From: Capronia americana
Lineage: Eukaryota > Ascomycota > Eurotiomycetes > Chaetothyriales > Herpotrichiellaceae
Assembly (NCBI GenBank): GCA_016110215.1
Contig: JADWQD010000022.1
Location: forward strand, 248,001-312,000
DNA length: 64,000 bases
Direction: 5' to 3'
Shown here: positions 32,638-43,310 of the stretch, piece after piece
Position numbering within the stretch: position 1 is the stretch's first letter
Layout: each line of letters begins with the position of its first letter
Program-made: the position numbers and the translations under genes
Notes under the pieces: model-generated
Database searches by the model: none
The model's input: only the letters and a program-made list of their open reading frames with translations
Told to the model about the DNA's origin: nothing

Positions 32638-33822
32638 GATGTGTGGTATGCTTTGTGGAAATCCCGCACCAATTCGTCGCAGCCGGGTAATATCTCTTCC
32701 GAGTAGTGCCAAGTAGGCTGCGCATATCCCTTCCATTTTACTCTGTATCGCAGTCTCTTTTTCTGTCCGTAGTTCTTTGAGTCAACCACATTATCCACCT
32801 CCCATTCATCTTCATTGGTATGTTCTCGTTCGATCACGACAGGAGGAGGAGCAGGAGGATTTTGTCCGCGTAGGGGATCGGCCGGATCGGGAGTAAGGTA
32901 GAACGTATGGAAGACGTTGTGGATTCGCATCGAAGCTGGCAACTCCAGTCGATAAGAGCGAGGGCTGACGATCTCGGTGATTGTGAAAGGGCCGATGTTC
33001 TTGTCGTCCAGCTTCTTCGATGGCCTCTCTGTCTTAAGGTTCTTTGCATTGAGCCAGACGGAGTCGCCTACCTTGTATGCGGGAGAAGGCGCGCGATGCG
33101 CGTTCGCGTTTCTGGCATATCTGGCCTGTACCCAAGTTATCTGCTCCTGCATTTCCTTGTGGATCTTCCCCATACGGTCAGCGAATTCATCAGCAGCTTC
33201 GGACTTCTTCAAAACGTCCGCAGTGACTGCGGGCCTCGCTGTCAAGGACTCTGTATCCAGCCGAGGATGGAAACCGTAGTTGGCGAAGAAAGCGGATGTC
33301 TTGGTTGTCTCAGAGGTATGGGTGTTGATGGCAAATTCTGCCAACGGCAACCAGTCAACCCAGTCGTCCTGCATGTAGTTGCCGAACGCGCGCAGGTACG
33401 CTTCCAGCACCTGGTTTGAGTTCTCCGACTGGCCATCAGTTTCTGGGTGGTATGCGGATGACATCCTCTTTGAGATGCGTAGTCGGCGACACACCTCCTT
33501 CCAGACAACAGAGGTAAATTGCGTACCTCTGTCAGATGCAATAGTGTTGGGGAGTCCATGTCGACAGAAGACAGCTCTCAAGAACATCTTGGCAGTAGAG
33601 ATGGCATCCATCCTTGCAGGGAACGTAGTAGCGCCATTTTGTCAAACGATCCGTGACTGTCATGATATTTGTGTAGACAGCCTGAGTCAACGTGTCCTTG
33701 CTCTGTGGGAGCTCGACGATAAAGTCGACAGCGATCTCGTCCCACGGCAGCCGAGCAATCGGCAACTGCATAAGCAGGCCGGAGTAGGGCTGTCTGGAGG
33801 CTTTGGACCTCTTGCAAGCCAT
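32638..33822 (-). mobile_element. Ty3/gypsy chromovirus fragment: integrase and chromodomain
   Basis: The minus strand encodes the end of a pol polyprotein. The N-terminal part of the integrase core (CKRSKASRQPYSGLLMQLP, PWDEIAVDFIVELPQSKDTL, IMTVTDRLTKWRYYVP) is in one frame at 33822 to about 33615. The rest (FCRHGLPNTIASDRGTQFTS, YHPETDGQSENSNQVLEAYL) continues in another frame from about 33611, so one frameshift splits the core. A chromodomain follows (WEVDNVVDSKNYGQKKRLRY, VKWKGYAQPTWHYSEEILPG). The reading frame then runs on into the LINE fragment by chance. Gag, protease, reverse transcriptase, RNase H and both LTRs are absent, so this is a dead fragment. Confidence 0.92.
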
Positions 33823-34457
33823 TGAAGATAAAGAAGAGGCGCAGGTGACAACGCCGCCAAGTTGGACATTATATTTTCACTGCAGCACCAGCAGTGACGA
33901 GTGCGTGAAGTTGCGCTGGAATCACGTGCGCCTGTGATTCATCAGTATGTTGCGCTGACAGCAAACACACCTATACAGATATCGTGGCGGGGCTCATAAC
34001 ATGCACATGCTGGTCTGATGGTTCTGCCTTCTATTATAGACGACATGCTGATTGCCAGCCTGAGATATTTGTCAGACGTGTTTGCACTGGCTGACATATA
34101 ACATGAGCCAGCATGTGCTGCTGCAGTCCAAAGCAGACTCTTCAGGGCTGAGATCGGCGCCAGCGTTGATCTTGCCAGCATTTGGTGGAGTCAAGAGGTG
34201 AGGCAAGCTGGAGCTGGAAAGCAAATTCTTGACCATCATCAACTTGCTGATGGTTGAAATCTCTCCTGCGTCCGGCACATCTGTTAGGGGCCGCCGCACG
34301 CATGACTGCCCACTATGCCGGCGTTGGCATGTCCACTCGTCAAAAGCCGGTATTCATGAGCTCAACCACTGAAGTCCAATCATTCTGACATCGTTAGTCC
34401 ATAGCCCTTGTCCCGGCAGCTAAAAGTGGTGCTGACGATGAGGCTACAGCCAGCAAT
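33823..34457. other. Non-coding spacer in the transposon island
   Basis: About 635 bp between the gypsy fragment and the DUF3176 remnant. Short strings resembling gcacatgctgg / ccagcatgtgctg recur around 34000-34130, but I see no LTR, terminal repeat or gene. Confidence 0.4.
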
Positions 34458-35660
34458 TCATTTGAGCTGTCTCAGAGACCATCGTCCATCACCGTTATGG
34501 TCCGTCTCGAACGTCCTCCTCAATGTGACCATGACCTCCTTGCTCCTGTCCTCCATCACTGTCAGCGCGCTGGAAGTCCGACCATATGATCTCTTCGTTT
34601 CCTCGTCGAGCCCACACCAAAGAAGTGGTAAAGTCGAGGATTTCCAGACTGGTCGTACACCTTGCTCTGTATATTGAAAGGTGGGTCCTCGAGATAGCCA
34701 CATTACAGAGACGAAGAAGACGAGAGCAAGAGCTAATAGCGCTACTGGCAATGCTAGCCAGGCCCATCGGACGTGGATGCAGGTGGTGTTGTAGAACGCA
34801 CTGCCGGTGACTGGATTCGAAGAGTCTCCGCGCTGTCTCATGGTAGCTGAAATGCTGTCAGCTAGACCTTGCATAAACTGCGTAACACTGTCGACACCGG
34901 CCGTTCCGTTTCTGTACATCAATTCCAACCATGCACTGCCTGTCGTGCCTTGAGGACTGGCATATTCGTCCTGGAGCTGACCACTCTCACCAATGGGGAA
35001 GAAGTAGCTTGAGAGATAGCCGCTCATGGCTTGAGCGGCTCCTTGACTGAAGCTGTACGTGCATGCTGGATTGTACCACAAAGTGTCTGCTGTACCGGTC
35101 TCAAAACTGGTATAAGTCAAATTGTATTAACTGGACTGGACAGTCGGCGTCGTGTTGTTTTTCGTCTTGTGAGTGGTTGGAGTACAGTCAATGCCTGCTA
35201 TGGTCGAGTAGTTGCTAACCCCTGCCCAAAGGCCTTCACTCGGATTGAGTGGCAGTCGGGTGGTTGAAACCAAGTCTTGCCTGAGTATCGATTCCGAAAT
35301 ATACACATTGGTGTACGTTTGAATACATGGGTATAGACTGGCACGAATTGCCCATGGCGCGGTCGGACATAAGCCTGTGTTCTCGTTAGTTGGCCCAGCG
35401 CAATACATCATAATTGCGTCGAAATTGAAGACGTCAGGAAATGTTTCGGGCCAAGTGTATCCTTCCACAGCAAGTAGTGTCGCTGATCCAGTCGATAATC
35501 CTGATGGAAGAGTGTAGTTGATGGGAGCGTATCATTAACACTGATAGTGTTAGAGATGTCAAGCACTGATGTACACATTGCCATGGTAGAATAAGAGCCA
35601 GGAAAGGTGCAATTGCCAGTGCTGCAACTGAAGGCAATGCTTGACGATGCATTCGCAGGT
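34458..35660 (-). pseudogene. DUF3176-family membrane protein, broken and 5'-truncated
   Basis: Fungal family of large membrane proteins with extracellular Cys-rich strings and a C-terminal membrane anchor; biochemical role unknown. The minus strand reads SIAFSCSTGNCTFPGSYSTM from about 35640, then shifts frame near 35520 (VNDTLP to INYTLPSGLSTGSATLLAVE). It continues through GYTWPETFPDVF and DCTPTTHKTKNNTTPTVQSS, hits an in-frame TAA at 35129-35127, and goes on in the same frame (YNLTYTSFETGTADTLWYNP). The C-terminal anchor is CIHVRWAWLALPVALLALAL, and a polar tail ends at 34458. The TAA sits where CAA (Gln) would be expected, a C-to-T change. The 5' part is cut at about 35661 by the terminal repeat of the pogo-type element, and I do not find the missing N-terminus on the other side. 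Confidence 0.8.
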
Positions 35661-37462
35661 GACGGGTGAGCTGCGCACCCCCGCACCAAAACACTGTCTT
35701 TTGTGTATCTTTCATGATGTCTCCACCACAACAACTCGGATGGGCTCAAAAGGAAGCTCAAATACAGCTTGCGAAAGGAGCTATCGAAAAAGGCCAAATT
35801 AGCAGCAATCGACGAGCTGCAAAGATATATGGCGCGGTGGAGAGCACGCTCCGCAACAGACGCGCCGGAATCAAATCACGACGCGATTGCGTCTCCAATG
35901 CAAGGTTACTTACGGATCTGGAAGAGAAGGTGCTGGTCGAGCGTATTCTCGAGCTGGATTCACACGGGCATCCTCCTAATCTTCGCCGCGTTGGAGATAT
36001 GGCGAATCTAATCCTCGCGGGTCGAAATGCTCGCAAGGTCGGCATTAAGTGGCCATCCACATTCGTCAAACGACGCCCTGAGCTTAAAACGCGCTTTAAT
36101 CGCAAGTATGACTACCAGAGAGCTAAAAATGAAGACCCAAAGGTTATTGGCGACTAGTTTAAGCTCGTACGCAATGTTAAAGCTAAGTATGCGTGGTATG
36201 GTATTCTCGACGAGGACACCTACAACTTTGACGAGACCGGCTTTATGATGGGCGTCATTGGGACCGAGCTTGTGGTTACAGGCACAGAGAGGCGTAATTG
36301 ACCAAAGACCGTCCAGCCGGGTAATCGTGAATGGGTGACGGTGATTCAAGGCGTTAATGCGCTAGGCTGGGCGATTCCGCCGTTCATTATTTTCAAGGGT
36401 CTACAACACCTCTCGGCATGGTATGAGGGCGACGATATCCCTTCGGACTGGACTATTGCCCTAAGTGACAACGGCTGGACTACCGATAAGCTCGGATTTG
36501 AGTGGATTAAGCACTTCAACAAGCACACGAAGGAGAAGACTAAGGGATCGCGACGTCTACTCATTCTAGACGGCCATGGAAGCCATGATACGGCCGAGTT
36601 CCATGAATTTTGCAGAGAGTACAGTATCATCACCCTCTGTATGCCTGCACATTCGTCGCATCTTTTACAGCCCCTCGATGTGGGCTGTTTTACGCCTTTA
36701 AAGAAAGCGTACGGCAAGCAGGTCGAAGAGCTTATGCGCAACCACATCAATCATATCACTAAACTCAAGTTTTTACCAGCATTCCGAGCCGCTTTTGACG
36801 CTGTAATAACTGCGCGGAATATTATGGGAGGCTTCAGAGGCTCAGGATTAGTTCCATTTTATCCTGAGACCGTTCTTTCCAATCTTGCTGTGAAGCTTCA
36901 AACTTCCACCCCTTTCTCTGACCACGAAGGACCATGGTCGGCTAAAACACCTGCGAACCAGGCCGAAATGACATCTCAGACAGAGCTGATCAAGAGCAAA
37001 ATCGCGGTGCATCAGCATTCAAGCCCAACACCTATCACTGACGCTGTGGATCAATTCCTAAAGGGGGCGCATCGTATGGCCGCACAGCTTCAGTTATACG
37101 AAGAAGAGGTCATAACTCTTCGGAAGGCTAATGAGGCCATGTCGAAGCGAAAAAGACGAGCTAAACGACAGATGCAGAAACGAGGGACCCTCACGAAGGA
37201 CGAGGGATCTCGATTAATTGATCAAGCTGAGGCCGATAGGCAACTTCAGCAGGAGATCTCTCGGTCACAGGGTCAATATGATGATAATAGGCCGCGCCGG
37301 CGACGCTGTGGACGTTGTAGGGAGCCTGGTCATCGTATCGAGACATGTCCAGTGCGGTTAGCGGAAGAAGAGGATAGAGATTCAGAATCTTCTGACTGAC
37401 ACCTTTTGGTATTGTTGAGAATTTTGCTTTTGAAGTGGCTCGGTCTGGGCAGCTCACCCATC
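35661..37462 (+). mobile_element. Pogo/Fot1-type (Tc1-mariner) DNA transposon, inactive
   Basis: About 1.8 kb with one long transposase frame. Candidate terminal inverted repeats are gggtgagctgc at 35664-35674 and its complement gcagctcaccc at 37449-37459; both are extended imperfectly by C/T differences (gacggg versus gatggg). I cannot make out a clean TA target duplication, so the ends are approximate. The left end interrupts the DUF3176 gene. Two premature stops inactivate the transposase. Confidence 0.8.
35714..37399 (+). pseudogene. Pogo/Fot1-type transposase with two premature stops
   Basis: A single 561-codon frame. It starts MMSPPQQLGWAQKEAQIQLA with an N-terminal helix-turn-helix of the Psq/CENP-B kind (SSNRRAAKIYGAVESTLRNR). 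The second DNA-binding half has RRVGDMANLILAGRN. The DDE catalytic domain includes YNFDETGFMMGV, ILDGHGSHDT and MPAHSSHLLQPLDVGCF. The tail has a basic region (KRKRRAKRQMQKRG) and a C-terminal zinc knuckle CGRCREPGHRIETC. In-frame stops occur at 36155 (TAG, where Trp is expected before FKLV) and 36299 (TGA, in ERRN-x-PKTVQPGNREW). Both are single transitions of the sort made by RIP or methyl-C deamination. The rest of the frame is intact, so inactivation looks recent. Confidence 0.9.
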
Positions 37463-37753
37463 GATTACGTTAAGTCTAGAAGACATTTGCAGTAGTTACG
37501 GGAACGCGCAGAGCGCAAAAGGCAAAGTTGCGATAGTGTCCCCATGGTTGACCGAGATTCCCCCATTCGCGAGCGAGGCGAGGTAGAAAAACAAAATTTC
37601 GCTCGGGCATCGGAAAGACCCTGAATGCACCATAAAGGCTGTGGTCAAATTCTCCTTTGCATAACCGTTCTCCTTACAGCGAAAACGATCCCTAGACATG
37701 ATGAACTGCAAGGCGTGCATGGCGTGGTAGCGTGCACGTGACAGGGAACTCTC
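37463..37753. other. Spacer between the transposon and the P450 5' fragment
   Basis: About 290 bp with no gene. A 74-codon minus-strand frame is present but has no recognisable protein. It could be part of another degraded element. Confidence 0.35.
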
Positions 37754-37975
37754 CTATTCAGAGGGAAATTTCCCTGCAACTTGCGTTGAATTGTAAAGTG
37801 AAGACAGATGCGCCCAAGATGGACCTGGGACGCCTCTCAACCCAGGTCTGAAGAGGTTGGACAGGTAATGGAAGATAATCAGACCAAAGGCAGTTACAAG
37901 AACGATGGATAATGTTAGCCAGCCGTTCAGGCCTCCGAGAATACCAGAGGCCGGCATATCCTGGATTATGGCCAT
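37754..37975 (-). pseudogene. Cytochrome P450, 5' (N-terminal) fragment
   Basis: Begins MAIIQDMPASGILGGLNGWL, then a membrane anchor (LTLSIVLVTAFGLIIFHYLS) and the P450 hinge LRGVPGPSWAHLSSLYN. The sequence then loses P450 character and hits a stop within 11 codons. The rest of the enzyme is missing here. Orientation matches the P450 3' fragment at 31827-32396, and both look like the fungal pisatin-demethylase-like style of P450. It is plausible, though not proven, that transposon insertions and deletions split one gene. Confidence 0.82.
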
Positions 37976-38548
37976 GTTTGCAAAGGTGGTGAGCAATGAG
38001 AGGTAATGAATGCCTGTACGAAAAGATATAGCTGTGCTCGGTTGTGAAGGCTGAAAGTGGTCAATCGGGAGACAGCCGTACATCTTCCTCCCGTGTCGCA
38101 CTCACGAACTCTTCACCGGTGGGCATTAACAACTGTATCCGTTATTCCGAGCGAGCATGCGGAGGGAGATCGGGGAAGAGGACATTCACCTCCCGGTTTG
38201 TGTCCGGGGAATCAGGGTCATCGAATAGAAGCAGGGTCCCGCTTCTACCCCGGACTTGCCTTGGTATTCCAACTTCCTGTGCCAGTTTGATCAAGACTGA
38301 TTCTTGTCCGCGAATGGCGTGGCGCGGCGAGGTTCGAGTTTTCGTCGACTCCCAAGGTTCTTTCTCTCAGCAGGAAGTTTTGAGCTCATAGGTCTCCGAC
38401 CCGTTCTGCTATCATAGGGAACAATGTTACCTTGAGGCAGTGCTCTAGAAGATTACTATCCGGTACTACTTGCGGTTACAAGCAACGGAATCTCAAGCAG
38501 AATACAGGTGGTCAGGATAATGTAGCATTGATTTCAATCAGGCAGCTA
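37976..38548. other. Spacer between P450 remnant and amidohydrolase gene
   Basis: No supportable gene. It should include the former P450 promoter and the 3' UTR of the amidohydrolase. Confidence 0.45.
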
Positions 38549-39558
38549 CTATTTGTAATATTGTGCCAGTCTAGGGAACAACTTCAGTGCGTTCTTGTAG
38601 TTGATCCTTTCCAGAAGCTCAGGATCCTTGAATTTGGAAGCGTCAAGACCCTTGGCGTGATAGTCAATCGTCTCCCAAGGGGCGTAGGGATAGTCGCTCC
38701 CAAACACAAGGTGATCTGGCTTCGCGAAGTTTTGAAGGAGACTGAGTGGCAGTTCGTTTCCGGTGACGGCCACGTCGAAGTAGAACTTCTTAGCATCCTC
38801 GATCATTTCGTCGTGGTTTAGATGGTCATGCAAGAACGGCAGGACCGAGGCAGGTCGGCTGATCAAGTACGGAAGGGCGCCACCACCATGGGACAGAATG
38901 ATTTTGACCTTGGGATACCTTCTCATATGGCCGTTGACAACGAGATCGATGGCCATCTTGGTGGTTTCCAGTGGGAAATCGACGAGTGGCTGAGGGATGA
39001 TTTTGTTGAACCAGTCCAGGAAAGTGGTGTGGGTGGGATGGACGAAGACAACCGCCTCTCTCTTGTTCAAGGCTTCCCACAGCCATTCGAAGTCGGGGTG
39101 ACCCAGGTACTTGTGGCCATCACCATATCTCGTGAAGAGAGTGATTCCGTCGGCTTTGGTCACATCGTAGGCATAGTCCAATTCTCTGAGAACAAGTTCC
39201 TTGTCGAGTAGGGTCGGCAGAGCGGCGAGGACGCCGAACCTGGCAGGGTCATTGTCGCGCATCTTCGCGCACCAGTCGTTGGCGTTTCGAGCCATCTTTG
39301 CCCCGGCTTCTCCCTTCTGGCAGGTAGCCCCGGGGACCGTCAGAGAAAGCAACGAGGTTTTGACGCCATAGCTGTCCCTGAGTCGGTCTTCTCCCTCCAT
39401 CGACCACGGTGGCATGTACCAGCCATCTGGACTGCCACCTGCGTCTTTGACAGCTGTTCGACAGTTAGAATTGGCAAGGGAACTCAAGGGGCAGATTCAC
39501 CTCTTGCAAAGAAGTCTGTCACGAAGTGATGATGACAGTCAATCCTGTTTGCAGACAT
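38549..39558 (-). CDS. Amidohydrolase-2 family metal-dependent hydrolase/decarboxylase (ACMSD-like)
   Basis: Member of the family that includes 2-amino-3-carboxymuconate-6-semialdehyde decarboxylase and resorcylate-type decarboxylases. Two exons on the minus strand: 39558-39501 and 39453-38549, giving 963 nt and 320 residues. The short first exon supplies MSANRIDCHHHFVTDFFAR with the metal-binding His cluster; without it the gene appears to lack its active site. Further ligand regions are VVFVHPTHT, IILSHGGGALPYLI and the Asp in HLVFGSDYPYAPW. The C-terminus is INYKNALKLFPRLAQYY. The 47-nt intron runs GTGAAT to AACAG. There is no signal peptide, so it is probably cytosolic. A broken P450 lies just downstream in the same orientation, suggesting a former catabolic pair. 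The substrate cannot be read from sequence. Confidence 0.92.
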
Positions 39559-41391
39559 CTTCGGTCTTGTCTTCGTAGCTCTTCCTGGGGAAGATGGTGC
39601 TGATGTGCCGTCAAGTGGTGTCGTTCTGATGCGATCCAACTGTCTCCCTGAACGTGTCTTAAATAGGCATTTCTAACCACATACTGCCGTACCTCTTTCC
39701 TGGACGAGGAAACCGTGACATGAACCCGTCAACTCTGCAAGTGTGCTTCTGGGAGCGTTCCGACTGGTCAATAGGACTAGCAATATCTGCCTTCGTTGTG
39801 ACTTAGCATCGCTCACATGCTGATCCATCGCGGAATGTTGCATATCCAGATCCTCCCCGCAATACCAAGGTCATCCCACATGCACGGATAGGATCCGGGG
39901 TCACCAAGGACTGAGAGAACCCCGATCTAAACTGATCCCAAGGTCCACCCCCCGGCATCCTCACCCGCACACAGTTTCTAACTGTCCACAGCCGCAAAGA
40001 TCGCTCAGGGTACTCTTCCGCATTTTCAAAGCGCCTATCCTGATGAGATGGCAACCGGTAACGTTCATGTGCCCAGGGTAGCAGTGGTGAGGGCCAGCCT
40101 TATCCCAGCAAGCGGCGCCAGGTTGCTTTGGCATGTGTGCAATGCCGAGAAAAGAAGCGGACATGTGACGGTGTAAGGCCCCAGTGCAGAGCTTGTGTAA
40201 AGCGATATGACTCCCGGGGATATATGGTGCCGTATACGTGGTCCGAGGACAAGGCATAAAATTCTAGGTTCGTGTTGCGAAGTTTTCCCACAGAACTCGA
40301 TGCTATCGGTTAGATGGCACAGAGCAGTCGTGTGCGACACCTCGTCCTAACCTGTCGCTTAGCTAAGTACATCGGGTTCCTGAAAGCAAGAATCAAGCAG
40401 CTCGAGCAGCATCAGGTTAATGGTCAAAAATAGCCACGATAACATCAAGTGGACGTAGAGATCCGCCGACGTGTCTGGGGCGGTTCAATGTTAGTCGACA
40501 CGGAAAGCTCAATGACTGGGACGACTCTCTCCTAAGCTACCCCAGGGTCGACCGTGACCTCCCCTCTGGCGACGAGGCGTTGGACGACGATCCCCCGGAA
40601 GGTGAAGGGGACTTGACATTGCGAGCTTCCACCACAGCTGTCCTGCGACGCAACGCCCAGGCTTTGTGTGACACTGTACATAAATGAAAAGTGAATTGAT
40701 AGGCAGTCTTTTCAAGAACTGCGGGCTCCACGATATTTCGCGTTTAGGGCATTTGTTCTCTCTTGGTATATTCGAGTTTCGTGGACGTGCCATCGCAGGG
40801 TATGGCTCACCTGATAAATGAGCTGGTGCTTTCTTATTAGCAAGCGTGCTCATCTGTTCGCTCCATTGGCCTGCATCCCTGGCAGATTCACTGGCTTGGC
40901 TCGGATGGACAGCTGCGGCAGACAGCTGTGCTTTCCCTCGGCCTATGTAACTCAAGCAGGCAAGTTTCAGGTCAGCAGATCACTGGACCCGCCCGCACTT
41001 CGAAGGAGGCGAGAATGCCTCATGGTTATGATTCCAGTCGTCGATTAGTGGAAGATGAAGAATGAAAGGGGGGCCTTTTATAGGACATAGCGTCGAACGG
41101 TGGCATCTTGGTTGTTCTTCCCTCTCAATTTAAAGATGAGCGAGGTAGGTGCGAAGGAGCTAGGGACGATGAGCGTTCTAAAAGCGGGCAAGGCCAACAC
41201 TTGACACGGGGTACCTCGTAGATAGAGCTAAGATAATCCGGGGTTTAATTAGGGACGGACCGAAAACGCGCCTGAACGAGTTAACGTATCAAGTCAATTT
41301 CACTTTACCGTCAGTTCCATTTCACTTCGACCTGAGCTGTACCTCACCATACCTTGGATCATTGTTCCGTATCTCTGACTCGGCCACGACC
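39559..41391. other. Gene-poor interval (1.8 kb)
   Basis: Promoter sides of the amidohydrolase (minus) and MYND gene (plus). Open frames up to 148 codons overlap in several frames and are not convincing. Confidence 0.45.
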
Positions 41392-42788
41392 ATGGTCCAA
41401 ATAATGCATCCATCGCCGGTTCCGGCCGCCTACAATCGTGGTGCCGAATTCAGAGGCCCGCGTGGCCCATTGAAGCATCGTTGCGGTCTTGCCTTGAGGT
41501 AAAGTTTAAACTGCTCAGATGCATGTGCTGTCAGGTGGTCCGCTACTGCTCCAGGGAGCACCAGGTACAGCACCACCCAGAGCACAAGTCAGTCTGCAAC
41601 AATATCAAGAAATGCCGCAGCAAAGTCGACAGAGCGGATCGTGCGATCCGCAACACAACCCCTGATTTCATGACGCTCGCCAACGCATTTGAAACCCACT
41701 TGGATCACTTCTGGGGCAGAGATTACATGCGTGCACGGTTCGAATTGGCAGATACTATGCGTAAATTAGCAACTCTCGATGGCGTCACCGAGGCTCTGGA
41801 CCACATGCGGGATATGCTACGGCTGTGCCGAAGGGACAACATGGGTATACGAGACCTTATACCTCCAGTGATGCTCCAGCTGGATCAAGACGCCGAGTGT
41901 TATGATTTCATCAAGTGGTATGCTACAGAAGGCCAGCGGAGCGACTATGACTGGGGTGACATGGACTTGCCCTTTCTCAACGTCAAAGGCGCGAATGTCC
42001 TGGAAGACGTCTCATACATGGGCCCAGAGGACCCAGAGTGTGGAGATCTCCAACATGTCTCTGCGGTGGTGCTGCTCAAGTTGAAACTGCTCATCGACAT
42101 CATCAACGTCAAGCTTGTTCGAAAAGTGATTGCCCCCCGGTTGCCTCCTGAGCTATGGGGACGGGTCGAGGTCCACGTTGCCCGGAGCCCAATTAGCGCC
42201 CAGTGGGTAGGGAGACCCTATGACAACATCACGAGTGCACAGCGCGAGCTCGAAGACCACGTCTTGACGCTCTCCGGAATCGCACTGTCCAGCAACCAGC
42301 ACTTTACCAGCGCTCTTGTGGAATCTGATGAGTACTCTACTTACCGACCAGGATACCATTCACCAGGCTCACCTGAGGAGGTACAATTGCTTGTGCAGGA
42401 CAGCTACACAGCTTGGTGGCAGCACGAGGGCGTTTTGGAGCTGCTGCAGTCCGCCAAGTCTATCGCAGGCAAGGACTCGAAGGATAAGATCGCGGCCATG
42501 ATGAGGAACAGTACCTTCGATGGGAACCGCGGCTCACGTAGGAGCAAGGCAGAATTGCTGAATGAGGTGAGTCGCAATCGACTTTGGGGATATCTTGAAG
42601 ATGCCGTGGCCGATGCCATGAGTTTGAACGAAAATCGTCCGTCCGATGTCAGGAGGGTACAGAACAGGCAGCGGAACCGAGAAGAATCCGGAGAAGGCTT
42701 CGGAGATGCAGACGAAGACGAAGATGAAGAGGATGAAGAGCATGAAGAGCATGAAGAGGATTATGATTATGATGATGACTCAGAGTGA
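41392..42788 (+). pseudogene. MYND zinc-finger protein with an apparent 1-nt frameshift in the finger
   Basis: The natural start is ATG 41392 (MVQIMHPSPVPAAYNRG), running in frame to KHRCGL near 41490 and then to a TAA at 41502. The rest, from CLEVKFKLLRCMCCQVVRYC onward, is in another frame that is open to 42788. Inserting one base in the gGTCTTGCCT string (41486-41495) would bring the two parts together and restore the first CxxC pair of a MYND finger (CGLC...CMCC...YCSREHQ...HKSVC). No acceptable intron explains the shift: the only GT...AG pair here is about 20 nt. Downstream is an all-alpha domain of about 370 residues and a very acidic tail (GDADEDEDEEDEEHEEHEED). Either the gene is a fresh pseudogene or the base was lost in assembly. 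The long intact remainder favours a recent event or an error. Confidence 0.75.
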
Positions 42789-43310
42789 TGTGGAATCGGA
42801 GGATATTTCAGGGAGGTTTGTTCCTGTTTGACCATTCTCCCTATGTACTGTACAGTACTATTGGAGCAAAGTTCAGATGTCTTCCAATATTCCCTTGTAC
42901 TACTATGTACTATCGAACCCAATGAGAGTATGTACGAAGCCTGCCACATCGCGGCGTTGACATACAGTACTTGGATCTGATCCTCTATGCACTCCGACCC
43001 GGAACCGTCGACAGATCAGAGGCAAGACTATACAGTGCGCTGGCAAAGATGCTTCTCAACCGGCATTATCCAGACTGAGGGGGATCTCGTGAAGGAATTC
43101 AGCATCCTACTCGAGACAGCCATGCCGGCGACAAGCTGTCTTCTCGACCGTCATCGTCGCCTTCACAACCGAGCTACGTACCGACTGCATTCAATGGAGC
43201 CGAAAAGGGAACTGTCCAGATTTCTGTGTTAGGACTACCGAGTATATGATGATAGATCCGGCTCGCCAGATCTAGTTGGGATCCGTTGTCCTTCGTTCAG
43301 GGCATCTTTC
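42789..43310. other. Convergent intergenic region
   Basis: Between the MYND gene (plus) and nth1 (minus). An 81-codon plus-strand frame at 42987-43232 lacks coding character, and I do not call it. Confidence 0.45.

Noticed and set aside
42987..43232. 81-codon open frame between the MYND gene and nth1
   Set aside because: Short, no domain, in a convergent intergenic region.
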